DNA of 64,000 bases from Hyphomonadaceae bacterium (GCA_016791425.1 JAEUMQ010000016.1:186001-250000); one strand, 5' to 3'; counted from the first letter of the stretch, positions 1-9,120 are shown. The notes: generated from the letters alone by a model not told the origin. Numbers and translations: made by a program.

Positions 1-75
1 CTGCGCAACAAGCTCAAGCTCTACACCGACGCCGGCGTCGAGGTGCCGCCGCCGGCCGCCGGCCAGGCCGCCTGA
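1..75 (+). CDS. flbD: C-terminal end of a sigma-54 activator, probably FlbD (partial)
   Basis: Only the last 24 codons are in the window. They read LRNKLKLYTDAGVEVPPP and a short Ala/Gly tail before TGA. The segment LRNKLKLY is the second helix of the Fis-type helix-turn-helix that ends NtrC-family sigma-54 activators. In Caulobacter flbD, the class II/III flagellar activator, lies directly before flhA, and flhA follows here at 287. The assignment rests on this short tail plus the gene order. Another NtrC-family protein is possible. Confidence 0.6.
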   Translation: MRNKLKLYTDAGVEVPPPAAGQAA

Positions 76-108
76 TCGTGCGAAACGCTTTGACGCGGCA
101 AGGTAATC

Positions 109-151
109 GCCCCCCTCCCCTCTTCAGGGGAGGGGGGAGGGGGTGGGGTGA
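109..151 (+). repeat. G-rich intergenic repeat, subtype A
   Basis: The left half CCCCCCTCCCCT pairs with AGGGGAGGGGGG around a short loop (TCTTC). It is followed by AGGGGGTGGGGTGA. The right half has four G-tracts separated by single bases, a G-quadruplex pattern. It lies between the flbD tail and flhA and forms an inverted doublet with a degenerate copy at 211-250. Confidence 0.85.
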
Positions 152-210
152 TCCTCCGCCCTCGGATCATTTGCGAACGAGTTCGCCGCGAACGCCCCAG
201 AACGCGCGCA

Positions 211-250
211 ACGCCCCATCCCCCTCCCCTGAAAGGCAGGAGGCGCGCCC
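211..250 (-). repeat. Degenerate inverted copy of the G-rich repeat
   Basis: Read on the minus strand this is a decayed subtype A copy: C-rich arm, a loop, AGGGGAGGGG, then GATGGGG. It faces the copy at 109-151 across about 60 bases. Several pairing positions are lost, so it looks older than its partner. It ends about 36 bases before the flhA start. Confidence 0.55.
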
Positions 251-286
251 TAGTTCGCACGCTGATCACCAAGCGGAGCAGGCCCA

Positions 287-2389
287 ATGGTAGACGTTCC
301 GCAGGATCACGGCCGCCCGGCCAATACGGGCTTTAATTTCGACGTCCTACGGTCCGGCGTGATGCGCGGCGATGTCGCGCTCGCCGCCGGCGTGCTCGGC
401 ATCCTCGCGATCATGCTGATGCCGCTGCCGCCGCTGATGCTCGATCTCCTGCTCGCCCTGTCGATGACGAGCTCGATCCTCATCCTGATCACCGCCCTGA
501 TGATCAAGAAGCCGCTCGAATTCACCACTTTCCCTTCGATCCTGCTGCTGACGACCCTCTTCCGCCTCGCGCTCAACATCGCCTCCACGCGCCTCATCCT
601 CAGTCACGGCCAGTCCGGCCAGCATGCGGCCGGCGACGTGATCGCCGCCTTCGCCGATTTCGTGATGGGCGGCAATTTCGTGATCGGCGTCATCGTGTTT
701 GCGATCCTCGTGATCGTGAACTTCATCGTCATCACCAAGGGCTCGACCCGCATCGCCGAGGTCGCCGCACGCTTCACCTTGGACGCCATGCCCGGCAAGC
801 AGATGGCGATCGACGCCGATCTTTCCGCCGGTCTCATCAACGAGACCGATGCGCGCGCACGCCGCAAGGCGCTGGAGGACGAAAGCAGCTTCTTCGGCGC
901 CATGGACGGCGCATCGAAATTCGTCCGCGGCGATGCGATCGCCGGCCTGCTCATCGTTGCGATCAATATCGTCGGCGGCATCGTCATCGGCGTGCTCTCG
1001 CACGGCATGGACATCGGCGCGGCGGGCGACACGTACGTCCGCCTCTCCGTCGGCGACGGCCTCGTCACCCAGATCCCCGCGCTCATCATCTCAGTCGCCG
1101 CAGGCCTCCTCGTCTCGAAAGCCGGCCTCGACGGCGCGGCCGACCAGGCGCTGTCGCGGCAATTGACCGGCTACCCGCAGGCGCTCGGCATCGTCGCCGC
1201 GTGCGCGTTCGGCGCCGGGCTGCTTCCCGGCATGCCGATCCTCCCGTTCTGGATCCTCGCCGCCGCGACAGGATTGCTTGCGTGGCGATTGGTGCAGAAC
1301 CAGCGTCAGAAGCAGGCCGAAGCGGCCGCCGCGCCGCCCGAAACGCCGCCCGTTGAAGATACCCCGCAGGCCGCGCTCACCATGGACGACGTCCGCATCG
1401 AGCTCGGCTTCGGCCTCCTGCCGCTGACCAACGATGTGCAGGGCCGCCGCCTCACCGATCAGATCAAGGCGCTGCGCAAGACGATGGCGCAGGAGCTCGG
1501 CTTCGTGATGCCCGCCGTGCGCATCCTCGACAACGTGCAGCTCCCGCCCGACCATTATTCCGTGCGCATCCGCGAAATGGAGGCGGGCTCAGGCCGCCTC
1601 AAGCTCGGCGCATTACTCGCCATGGATCCCACCGGCCGCGGCATTTCCATTCCCGGCGAAGCGGTGAAGGAGCCCGCCTTCGGCCTCGACGCCTCCTGGA
1701 TCGACGAGCGCGCGCGCGAGGAAGCCACCTTCCGCGGCTACACCGTCGTCGATCCCGCCACGGTCCTTTCCACGCATCTCACCGAGATCGTGAAGGAGCA
1801 TATGGCCAACCTCCTCTCCTTCGCCGAAGTGAAGAAGCTGCTGAAGGACCTGCCGAAGGAGACGCAGACCCTCCTGGAAGAGACCGCGCCGACGCACATC
1901 TCCTGGTCGGGCGTGCAGCGCGTGCTGCAGAACCTGCTCGCCGAACGCATCTCGATCCGCGATCTTTCCACCATCGTCGAGGCGATCGCCGAATCCGCGC
2001 CAGGCATGCACGACCTCATGGGCGTCACCGAGCACGTCCGCGCCCGTCTCGCCCGCCAGATCTGCCACCAGCACCGCAACGGCGATGGCTCGCTGCCCAT
2101 CCTCACGCTGTCGCCGAATTGGGAGCAGACCTTCACCGACAGCCTCGTCGGCGAAAAGAACGAGCGCCGCCTCGCGCTTGCGCCCTCCAAGCTGCACGAT
2201 TTCGTCTCCGACATCCGCACCGCCTACGAGCGCGCCGCGCAGAGCGGCGAAACGCCGGTGCTCCTCACCTCGCCGATCATCCGGCCTTATGTGCGCTCGC
2301 TCATCGAACGCTTCCGCCCGCTCACCGCCGTTCTCAGTCAAGCCGAAGTCCACCCCAAGATCCGCCTCAAGGCGATGGGGATGGTCTAG
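287..2389 (+). CDS. flhA: Flagellar type III export gate protein FlhA
   Basis: FlhA is the large inner-membrane subunit of the flagellar export gate. Its cytoplasmic ring docks chaperone-substrate complexes. The 700-residue length is normal for the family. Residues from about 30 to 330 hold the hydrophobic segments, including the FHIPEP-family signature region TTLFRLALNIASTRLIL. A charged linker rich in Ala/Pro/Glu follows near 345-365, then the soluble domain ending in LKAMGMV. The ATG at 287 gives a short polar N-terminus before the first membrane helix. The flbD tail upstream and FlhG-like gene downstream support a flagellar cluster. Confidence 0.97.
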   Translation: MVDVPQDHGRPANTGFNFDVLRSGVMRGDVALAAGVLGILAIMLMPLPPLMLDLLLALSMTSSILILITALMIKKPLEFTTFPSILLLTTLFRLALNIASTRLILSHGQSGQHAAGDVIAAFADFVMGGNFVIGVIVFAILVIVNFIVITKGSTRIAEVAARFTLDAMPGKQMAIDADLSAGLINETDARARRKALEDESSFFGAMDGASKFVRGDAIAGLLIVAINIVGGIVIGVLSHGMDIGAAGDTYVRLSVGDGLVTQIPALIISVAAGLLVSKAGLDGAADQALSRQLTGYPQALGIVAACAFGAGLLPGMPILPFWILAAATGLLAWRLVQNQRQKQAEAAAAPPETPPVEDTPQAALTMDDVRIELGFGLLPLTNDVQGRRLTDQIKALRKTMAQELGFVMPAVRILDNVQLPPDHYSVRIREMEAGSGRLKLGALLAMDPTGRGISIPGEAVKEPAFGLDASWIDERAREEATFRGYTVVDPATVLSTHLTEIVKEHMANLLSFAEVKKLLKDLPKETQTLLEETAPTHISWSGVQRVLQNLLAERISIRDLSTIVEAIAESAPGMHDLMGVTEHVRARLARQICHQHRNGDGSLPILTLSPNWEQTFTDSLVGEKNERRLALAPSKLHDFVSDIRTAYERAAQSGETPVLLTSPIIRPYVRSLIERFRPLTAVLSQAEVHPKIRLKAMGMV

Positions 2390-2470
2390 GCGGATTTCCA
2401 ACCGAACGTGCGGAACGTGAACCCTGGGCCGCGGCCCGCCGCGCGCCGATGCGCTCGGCCCAAACGCTCT

Positions 2471-2899
2471 TCAAGGCAGCCAGGCGGCATCCTTCGCCTG
2501 CTTCATCGTGAAAGGCGCGGCCTCCGGAAACACCTCTTCGTCCTGTTCCGTCTCACCTGAAGCAGCGATCCGCGCCCCGGCATATGCGGAGGCGAAAATC
2601 TTCCGCTCCCGAGACTTGAGCCCCGGATTTTCCTTGAGATGGTCGCCGATCTGCTTTCGCTGCAGCTGGATCGTCGCCCGCCACGACTTGCTCCGCTTGT
2701 CCGGCTGGTAAATCCATTTCAGCAGGTGCGTCAGCAGCACCAGATACCGCGAGCTCAGCTCGCGCGCTTCGGATTTGCCCAAGCTCTCCAGCTCCTCCGC
2801 GACATTGTCCCAGTCGATCTCGTTGGCCGAACGGCGGCGCGCGGCGTCGGCCTGGGTGAGCGCCCAGGTGTAGAAATCCGCCTCGTAGAGCTTCGTCAT
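2471..2899 (-). CDS. DUF29 family protein
   Basis: The 142-residue protein matches the DUF29 pattern: N-terminal LYEADFYTWALTQAD, then a segment like WDNVAEELESLGKSEARELSSR, then LLTHLLKWIYQPD and a C-terminal helical half. DUF29 proteins are small, helical, common in cyanobacteria and proteobacteria, and of unknown function. The gene lies opposite to its flagellar neighbours flhA and the FlhG-type gene, so it is probably an insertion into the flagellar cluster with its own promoter. No active-site residues are apparent. Confidence 0.85.
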   Translation of the reverse strand: MTKLYEADFYTWALTQADAARRRSANEIDWDNVAEELESLGKSEARELSSRYLVLLTHLLKWIYQPDKRSKSWRATIQLQRKQIGDHLKENPGLKSRERKIFASAYAGARIAASGETEQDEEVFPEAAPFTMKQAKDAAWLP

Positions 2900-2973
2900 G
2901 GCTTCAGCATACCCGATCGGCCGCGCTAACGCAGCCTCAATACTTCTTGCGCCATGCTTTCGCGGCGAGAGCC

Positions 2974-3768
2974 ATGGCCAATCCCTCCCCCGTCCCGCAG
3001 CCGCGCGTGCGCCCCGCGACGATCATGGCGATCGCGTCCGGCAAGGGCGGCGTCGGCAAGACCTGGCTCTCGGTGACGCTCGCGTGCGCCTGGGGCCGCG
3101 CCGGCCGCCGCGCGCTCGTGGTCGATTGCGATCTCGGCCTCGCCAACATCGACGTGCAGCTCGGCGTCCGCCCCGTGCACGACCTTCACGCCGCCCTGCG
3201 CGGCTGGACCGATTTCGACGCCGCCATCACGCCCGTGCTCGGCGGCGCCGGCCGCGGCTTCGACCTCGTCGCCGGTCATTCCGGCTCCGGAGCGTTACAG
3301 ACCTTCAAGCCCTCCGACGCCGATGCGATCAGCGACGCCGTGCGCAAGCTGGCGCCCCGCTACGACACCATCGTGCTCGATCTCGCCGCCGGCATCGATC
3401 CAGGCGTCATACGCTTCGCCGCGAAGGCCGATTCCGTCGTCATCGTCACCACGGAGGAGCCGACCGCGCTCACCGACGCCTACGCCTTCGCCAAGCTCCT
3501 GAAGCGCGAAGGCGTGACCGCCCCGCCCCATGTCGTCGTCAACATGGCCGAGAACCGCATCAAGGGCCGCCGCGTCTTCGAGCAGCTCGCCGCCGCCTGC
3601 GAGCAATATCTCCAATACCGCCCACGCCTCGCCGGCATCGTCTGCCGCGACAGCCGCGTGCCCGACGCCATCCGCGCCCAGACGCCGCTGCCCGTCCGCC
3701 ATCCTCAAAGCCTCGCCTATGACGACGTCGTGCGCGTCGCCGAGACGCTGAGCAGCGGCGCGCGCTGA
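2974..3768 (+). CDS. flhG: MinD/ParA-type ATPase of the FlhG/FleN family
   Basis: The protein has the deviant Walker A motif SGKGGVGKTW near residue 25, then VVDCDLGLANIDVQLGVRP, typical of FlhG/FleN/YlxH proteins. FLVAGHSGSG-like spacing is seen as FDLVAGHSGSGAL, and the Walker B-like segment is IVLDLAAGID. FlhG proteins limit flagellar number or position through FlhF. No flhF is seen in this window. ATG 2974 (MANPSPV) is preferred because GCGAGAG lies just upstream; a TTG at 2947 would add nine residues. It is downstream of flhA, separated by the reversed DUF29 gene. Confidence 0.82.
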   Translation: MANPSPVPQPRVRPATIMAIASGKGGVGKTWLSVTLACAWGRAGRRALVVDCDLGLANIDVQLGVRPVHDLHAALRGWTDFDAAITPVLGGAGRGFDLVAGHSGSGALQTFKPSDADAISDAVRKLAPRYDTIVLDLAAGIDPGVIRFAAKADSVVIVTTEEPTALTDAYAFAKLLKREGVTAPPHVVVNMAENRIKGRRVFEQLAAACEQYLQYRPRLAGIVCRDSRVPDAIRAQTPLPVRHPQSLAYDDVVRVAETLSSGAR

Positions 3769-3829
3769 CGGTCGCGGCTGCGGCGCCCTGCCGCTCGCAA
3801 TGGCGCCGCGTTTGATCTAAGCAGGCCTC

Positions 3830-4246
3830 ATGGCGAAACGGGGCGCCTTCCTTCAACGCATTCGCGCGGCGAGCCTTTGGCTCGCGCTCCTCGCGTTCGC
3901 GTTCAAGGCCCTGCTGCCGGCCGGCTACATGCTGGACAAGGCTCAAGGCCAACGCCTCGCGATCGTCTTCTGCAATCCGGTCGGCGCAACGAGCGAAGCG
4001 TACCTCGATCTCGAAACCGGCGAGATCGTCCATGACAAGGGCGATCAGCGCCGCGACGATCCGAAACAGGCGCATTGCCCGTTCGCCGTAGCGGCCGCGC
4101 CGGCGCTCGATGCGCCGCACACGGATATTCCAGCCCCCGCCGGCGTCGCCTTCGCGTGGGCGCCTGCCGCGCGTGCGCCTGAAACAGGCGCGCTCGAAAT
4201 CGCCGGCCCGCCGTTGCCGGCGCGCGGCCCCCCAATCCTGGCCTGA
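3830..4246 (+). CDS. DUF2946 family protein of a copper-linked cassette
   Basis: The 138-residue protein starts with a hydrophobic segment (LWLALLAFAFKALLPAGYML) and has a spaced Cys/His pair in QAHCPFA. It ends in LPARGPPILA, a hallmark of DUF2946 proteins, which usually end in ARGPP. This family is repeatedly found beside TonB receptors and copper-handling genes in proteobacteria, as here. The biochemical role is unknown. Membrane anchoring and a metal-related role are inferred from the hydrophobic start, the HC pair and the neighbours. Confidence 0.7.
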   Translation: MAKRGAFLQRIRAASLWLALLAFAFKALLPAGYMLDKAQGQRLAIVFCNPVGATSEAYLDLETGEIVHDKGDQRRDDPKQAHCPFAVAAAPALDAPHTDIPAPAGVAFAWAPAARAPETGALEIAGPPLPARGPPILA

Positions 4247-4321
4247 AAACCTGAGCTGCGCCGAAAGGTCGGCGCCCTTGCACTCTCATCGCCCGCGTGC
4301 GCGGGCGACAGGCCACATCCC

Positions 4322-6331
4322 ATGCGATTCTTCCACGCCCTGATCGGCGGCGCGATGGCGCTCGCCGCAAGCCAGGCCCTTGCCCAGACCACCGACACGA
4401 TCATCGTCACCGCTCGTCCCAACCCGGAGGATCCGCCCGTCGTCGCTGAGGCGCGCGAGCGCCTCTCGCGCACGCCGGGCGCTGTCTCCGTCGTCTCCAA
4501 CGAGGCCTTCGAATCCCGCGCCGCGCAGGGCTTCTCCGACATGCTCCGCGACGCGCCAGGCGTGCTCGCCCAGAAGCGCTACGGCGAGGAATCCCGCCTC
4601 TCGATCCGCGGCTCGGGCCTCGACCAGTCCTACCACCAGCGCGGCGTCCTCTTCGCGCAGGACGGCGTGCCCTTCGCCGACGCCGACGGCTTCGCCGATT
4701 TCCAGAAGATCGATCCTCTCACCGCCCGCTATGTCGAGGTCTATCGCGGCGGCAACGCGCTCCGCTTCGGCGGCGCCCAATTGGGCGGCGCGATCAATCT
4801 TGTGACCCCGACCGGCCGCACCGCCGAATCGGACAACCTGCTCCGCCTCGAGGGCGGCGCCGATGAGTTCGTCCGCGGCGCCGCGCAGATCGCCCGCGCC
4901 GCCGGCGACTGGGACGCCTTCGCCGCGATCACCGCGCTCTCCGCAGGCGGCTGGCGCGCCCACTCCCAGCAGGAACAGACGCGCGCCACGCTCAATCTCG
5001 GCCGCTCCTTCGGCGAGGATCGCGAGCTCCGCCTCCTCGTCTATGGCGCCGACATCGAGCAGGAAGTCCCCGGCGCGCTCACGCTCGCGCAGGCGCTGAC
5101 CAATCCGCGCGCGGCTGGCGGCGGGGTCGTGGCCACGAACTGGCAGCGCGACCTGTCCGTCTGGCGCACCAGCCTGCAAACGCGCTGGCGGCTTTCCCCT
5201 TCGACGCTGTTCGAAGGCGGCGTCTACGCCGCCGCAACCGATCTGCACCACCCCATCGCGCTGCTCATCCAGCAGCAGGTTCAGACGCAAGGCGCCTTCG
5301 GCCGCATCGACTGGCAGGGCGAGCTCGCCGGCCATCGCGCCGATCTCTTCGCGGGCGTTTCCTATCGCCAGGGCAAGAACAACCAGCGCCTGGCGCCGGT
5401 CTTCTTCCCCGTGGCCGGCGACAATCTGCAAAAGGCAAGCGGCCTCGATCTGTTCGCTGAAGGCCGGTGGTTCGCCACCGATCGCCTCGCGATCGTCGCG
5501 GGCGGCTCCTACGGCCGCGCCACGCGCGACTTCACCGACCATCTCGATCCCACGAACGACCGCGAGAAGGATTTCGACTGGTTCGCTCCGCGCGTCGGCC
5601 TCATCTGGGAAAACCAGGACGGCGCGCAGATCTACGCCAACATCACGCGCTCCGTTGAGCCGCCGCACTATGGCGCGCTCGTGCAATCGCCCGTGCCCGG
5701 CTTCGTGCCAGTCGTACCCCAGGAGGCGTGGACAGGCGAACTGGGCGCTCGCGGCCGCACGGGCGGATTCATTTGGGACGTGACGCTCTACCGCGCGGAG
5801 CTGCAGCACGAACTGCTGAGCTTCAGTCCGGGCATCGGCATTCCCGCCGCCTTCTTCAATGCCGGAGATACGATCCACCAGGGCGTGGAAGCCGCGCTCG
5901 ACTGGCGTTTCGCCGAGGGCTGGCTCCTTCGCCAGTCCTACGCCTATTCGGATTTCAGGTTCGCCGGCGACGCCGTCTACGGCGGCAACCGCCTCGCCGT
6001 CGCCCCGGAGCATCAGTATCGCGCGACGCTCCGCTACGATCATCCGAGCGGCTTCTTCGTCGCGCCAAGCCTCGAATGGCGCCCCAGCGACGTCTTCGTA
6101 GATTACGCGAACACGCTGAAGGCGCCCGGCTACACGATCCTGTCGCTCAACGCCGGCTTCGATTTCGACAACGGCGTCTCGCTCTTCCTCGACGCGCGCA
6201 ACCTCGCTGACGAGACATACGTCCCCGAGTTCGGCGCAGTGACGAACGCGGCGGCGCCCGGCGCCAACACCGCCGTGTTCTATCCCGGCGAAGGCCGCAC
6301 ATTCTATGCCGGCGCAGCCTACCGCTTCTGA
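4322..6331 (+). CDS. TonB-dependent outer-membrane receptor, probably for copper or a copper complex
   Basis: The 669-residue protein has a signal peptide (cleavage near ALAQT), a TonB-box-like TIIVTARP, and a plug domain with DMLRDAPGVLAQKR, RLSIRGSGL and VEVYRGGNALRFGGAQLGGA. A beta-barrel follows, ending in FYAGAAYRF with the usual C-terminal Phe. It is TonB-energised and imports a ligand across the outer membrane. The ligand cannot be read from the sequence. Copper is inferred from the flanking DUF2946, YcnI-like and copper-uptake-associated genes. It shares an operon with the YcnI gene, which follows after 8 bases. Confidence 0.9.
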   Translation: MRFFHALIGGAMALAASQALAQTTDTIIVTARPNPEDPPVVAEARERLSRTPGAVSVVSNEAFESRAAQGFSDMLRDAPGVLAQKRYGEESRLSIRGSGLDQSYHQRGVLFAQDGVPFADADGFADFQKIDPLTARYVEVYRGGNALRFGGAQLGGAINLVTPTGRTAESDNLLRLEGGADEFVRGAAQIARAAGDWDAFAAITALSAGGWRAHSQQEQTRATLNLGRSFGEDRELRLLVYGADIEQEVPGALTLAQALTNPRAAGGGVVATNWQRDLSVWRTSLQTRWRLSPSTLFEGGVYAAATDLHHPIALLIQQQVQTQGAFGRIDWQGELAGHRADLFAGVSYRQGKNNQRLAPVFFPVAGDNLQKASGLDLFAEGRWFATDRLAIVAGGSYGRATRDFTDHLDPTNDREKDFDWFAPRVGLIWENQDGAQIYANITRSVEPPHYGALVQSPVPGFVPVVPQEAWTGELGARGRTGGFIWDVTLYRAELQHELLSFSPGIGIPAAFFNAGDTIHQGVEAALDWRFAEGWLLRQSYAYSDFRFAGDAVYGGNRLAVAPEHQYRATLRYDHPSGFFVAPSLEWRPSDVFVDYANTLKAPGYTILSLNAGFDFDNGVSLFLDARNLADETYVPEFGAVTNAAAPGANTAVFYPGEGRTFYAGAAYRF

Positions 6332-6339
6332 AGGAGATC

Positions 6340-6891
6340 ATGATGCAACGAGCCCTCCTCGCTCTCGGCCTCGCCGCTGCGCTTCTTGCGCACGCGGCGA
6401 GCGCCGCCGCGCACGTCGTCTTCGCCGAGCCGCAGGCGCAGGGCGGCGCCTATTACGCCGGCTTCCTGCGCGTCAGCCACGGGTGCGGAACCTCCCCCAC
6501 GATCTCCGTCCGCGTGGACATTCCCCCGGGCGTGCTGATGGCGCGCCCGCAGCCCAAGCCCGGCTGGCGCCTCTCCGTCGCGCGCGAGCCGCTGGCCGAG
6601 CCGATACCCTCCGAAGGCGGATCAATCACCGAGCGCGTCGTATCGATCACCTGGCGCGGCCGCCTGCCGGCCGATCAGTTCGACCAGTTCGGCGTGATGA
6701 TGAAGCTGCCTGCGCAGGCCGGCCCGCTCTATTTCTTCGTGACGCAGACCTGCGCCCGCGGCGAGCGCAGCTGGAGCCAGGTCCCCGCCGAAGGCCAGCC
6801 CTGGGGCTCTGTGGAGAGTCCCGCGCCCGTGCTCACGCTCGCGGCCCCGCAGGGCGCCGCGCCGGAGACGTCGCATGATCATCGCCACTAG
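6340..6891 (+). CDS. YcnI-like (DUF1775) copper-binding periplasmic protein
   Basis: This 183-residue protein has an N-terminal signal peptide ending around SAAAHVVFAEP. The mature protein would start close to His, as in YcnI, where the N-terminal His takes part in copper binding. The DUF1775 pattern is clear: FLRVSHGCGTSPTISVRVDIPPGV, then PKPGWRLS and later LYFFVTQTC. AAGGAG lies at 6331-6336, and ATG occurs at both 6340 and 6343; the second has better spacing. No C-terminal membrane anchor is visible. It overlaps the next gene by 17 bases. Confidence 0.85.
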   Translation: MMQRALLALGLAAALLAHAASAAAHVVFAEPQAQGGAYYAGFLRVSHGCGTSPTISVRVDIPPGVLMARPQPKPGWRLSVAREPLAEPIPSEGGSITERVVSITWRGRLPADQFDQFGVMMKLPAQAGPLYFFVTQTCARGERSWSQVPAEGQPWGSVESPAPVLTLAAPQGAAPETSHDHRH

Positions 6892-7291
6892 GCGCGCGGT
6901 CCTTGGCGCCGCGGTCGTCCTGTCCGCCTGCGGCGCGCCATCGACCGCCGCAGACGAGCAAGCCATCGCCGCGCTCATGCGCGCCGCCTGGGATCGCCCC
7001 GAAGCCTCGCTCGAAACCGGCCCCATCGCCGTCCTTGGAGCGAATGCCGTCGCCGATTGGACTCAAGGTCCGCGCGGCGGCCGCGCGCTTCTCTTCAAAC
7101 GGGACGGTCGCTGGTCGGTGATCCTCTGCGGCGGCGAGCCTTTGCGCACCGCCGAAGGACTTTCCGAGGCGGGCGTTCCGCTCCGTACGGCGCGTGGGCT
7201 CGCCGCGCTGCTTGCAGAAAAGGAGAGGGCCGTCTCCTCCGGGCGCCTTGCCGTGATCGCGAGCTTCGTCGGCATTGTCCGCATGGAGTGA
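6875..7291 (+). CDS. Copper-uptake-system-associated lipoprotein
   Basis: The 138-residue protein begins with a short signal ending in a lipobox (VVLSAC), so a lipid-anchored periplasmic location is expected. The body (ALMRAAWDRPEASLETGPI, AVADWTQGPRGGRALL, WSVILCGG, GIVRME) resembles small proteins annotated as copper-uptake-system-associated that sit next to ycnI and TonB receptors. Its 5' end overlaps the YcnI-like gene by 17 bases, indicating co-translation. No copper ligand motif is obvious. The role is inferred from family resemblance and context. Confidence 0.65.
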   Translation: MIIATRRAVLGAAVVLSACGAPSTAADEQAIAALMRAAWDRPEASLETGPIAVLGANAVADWTQGPRGGRALLFKRDGRWSVILCGGEPLRTAEGLSEAGVPLRTARGLAALLAEKERAVSSGRLAVIASFVGIVRME

Positions 7292-7333
7292 GAGGCCCTC
7301 CTCGCGGGGCCGGCTTTGGTCTAGGCTGCGCCC

Positions 7334-8668
7334 ATGCGCCGGTTCCGCGATTTCCTGCCCAAGGGGCTCTATTGGCGGACGCTGCTGATCATCGTGGCGC
7401 CGGCCGCGATCCTGCAGCTGATCGTCACCATCGTCTTCCTCGACGACCATTGGCGCGCGACCTCCAAGCGCATGGGCCAGGGCGTCGCCGCCGACGTCGC
7501 CCTCATCATCCAGCTCTATGAGCGCGATCCCACGCCGGAGAATTTCTCCGCGCTGCAATCATACGCGCGTTCGCCGCTGCATCTCGACGTCGCCATCGAA
7601 GTGGACGCGCCGCTGGCGGAGCGGCCCTGCCGCCCGGACGGCTCCATCGTCGATCGCTACCTCACCGAGACCCTCCGCGACGAGCTCGCGCGGCCCGTCT
7701 GGTACGATTCCACCTGCCCCGGCCCGTTCGTGAAGATCCGCGTGCCGATGCGCGAAGGCGTGCTCACCGTGCGCGCCTACCGCGATCGCGCCCAGGCCCG
7801 CTCGGGCCCCCTCTTCGTCTTCTGGATCTTCGGCGCAACCGCCGTGCTCTGCGCCGTCTCGATCATCTTCATCCGCAACCAGGTGCGCCCCATCGAGATG
7901 CTCTCCGCCGCCATGGAGCGCTTCGGCCGCGGCGACGAGGAACGGGGCCTCTTCAAGCCGCGCGGCGCGCGCGAGGTCCGCGCCGCCGCGCACGCCTTCT
8001 TCGACATGCGTGCGCGCATCCGCCGCCACATCGACCAGCGCGCGCAATTGCTTGCCGGCGTCAGCCACGATCTGCGCACCCCGATCACCCGCCTGAAGCT
8101 GCAATTCGCGATGATGGCGCCGTCTCCCGAGGTGGAGGACGCCAAGCGCGACCTCGACGACATGGAGAACACCATCGCCGAATATCTCGCCTTCTCGCGC
8201 GGCAATTGGTCGGAGGACGTTCAGGAAACCGACGTCGGCGTGATCGCCGCCGAGATCGTGGAGAGCGCCGCCCGGAGCGGCGCCGACATCGCCATGGAGC
8301 GCCCGGCCGCAGAAATGTCGCAGCTCGCCGCGCCGGTGCGCGGCAACGCCCTCCGCCGCTGCCTCGTCAATCTCATCGACAACGCCATCGCCCACGGCGA
8401 GCGCGTCCGCGTCGCCGCCAAGCGCGAGGCCGGAGCGCTTCTCATCGACGTCGACGACGACGGCCCCGGCATCCCCGAAGCGCTTTACGAGGACGCCTTC
8501 CGCCCCTTCTCGCGCCTCGACGAGACGCGCACCAAGAACCCGAAAGGCGTCGGCCTCGGCCTCGCCATCGCGCGCGATGTCGCCCGCTCGCACGGCGGCG
8601 ATGTCGTGCTCGCCAAGAGCCCGCTCGGCGGCCTCCGGGCCACCCTGCGCCTCCCCGTTCCCGCCTGA
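7334..8668 (+). CDS. Sensor histidine kinase, EnvZ-like
   Basis: The 444-residue kinase has two membrane segments (about 16-37 and 159-181) framing a roughly 120-residue periplasmic sensor. A HAMP-like linker follows. The H-box is VSHDLRTPITRLKL with His245, the N-box is near 345-352 (VNLIDNAI), the G1 box is DVDDDGPGIP near 372-381, and the G2 box is GVGLGLAI near 405-412. These are the residues needed for autophosphorylation. No response regulator lies beside it, so its partner must be elsewhere. It starts 43 bases after the copper lipoprotein gene, and a role in sensing copper or envelope state is an inference from that position. Confidence 0.93.
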   Translation: MRRFRDFLPKGLYWRTLLIIVAPAAILQLIVTIVFLDDHWRATSKRMGQGVAADVALIIQLYERDPTPENFSALQSYARSPLHLDVAIEVDAPLAERPCRPDGSIVDRYLTETLRDELARPVWYDSTCPGPFVKIRVPMREGVLTVRAYRDRAQARSGPLFVFWIFGATAVLCAVSIIFIRNQVRPIEMLSAAMERFGRGDEERGLFKPRGAREVRAAAHAFFDMRARIRRHIDQRAQLLAGVSHDLRTPITRLKLQFAMMAPSPEVEDAKRDLDDMENTIAEYLAFSRGNWSEDVQETDVGVIAAEIVESAARSGADIAMERPAAEMSQLAAPVRGNALRRCLVNLIDNAIAHGERVRVAAKREAGALLIDVDDDGPGIPEALYEDAFRPFSRLDETRTKNPKGVGLGLAIARDVARSHGGDVVLAKSPLGGLRATLRLPVPA

Positions 8669-8679
8669 AGGAGCCTCGC

Positions 8680-9120
8680 ATGGAGATCAACGGCGTCGCG
8701 CACGTCTTTCTGACGGTCGGCGATTTTCCCCGCGCGAAGGCGTTCTACGCGAAGCTGCTTCCCTTCCTCGGCCTGACGCCCGTCATGGATACGGACGACC
8801 GTTATTATTGCATCGGCGGCCGCACCGGCCTCGGCATCCAGCGCGCCAGCGCCGATCACGAAGGCAAACGCTTCGACCAGGGCATGGTCGGCCTCCACCA
8901 TCTCTGCTTCCGCGCCCGCGAGCGCGCCGATGTCGATGCGGCCTTCGCCCTCTTGAGCGACATGGGCGCACAGATCGTCCACGGCCCGCGCGACGATCCA
9001 TGGGCGCCCGGATATTACTCGATCCTCTTCGAGGATCCCGACGGCATCCGCCTCGAGATCAATCACATCCCCGGCCGCGGCTTGTTCGACGTCGGCGCCA
9101 AGCTGCAGGGCGTCTCGTGA
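8680..9120 (+). CDS. VOC (glyoxalase/bleomycin-resistance) family protein
   Basis: A 146-residue VOC fold protein: HVFLTVGDFPRAKAFYAKLLPFLG starts the first beta-alpha-beta-beta-beta module, and GLHHLCFRARERADVDAAF with YSILFEDPDGIRLEINH forms the second. His and Glu positions typical of metal ligands (HLCF, LEINH) are present. The substrate is unknown. AAGGAG at 8668-8673 is 6 bases before ATG 8680 and overlaps the kinase stop. The last bases overlap the GTG start of the threonine synthase gene (GTGA), so kinase, VOC and synthase genes are tightly packed. Confidence 0.85.
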   Translation: MEINGVAHVFLTVGDFPRAKAFYAKLLPFLGLTPVMDTDDRYYCIGGRTGLGIQRASADHEGKRFDQGMVGLHHLCFRARERADVDAAFALLSDMGAQIVHGPRDDPWAPGYYSILFEDPDGIRLEINHIPGRGLFDVGAKLQGVS

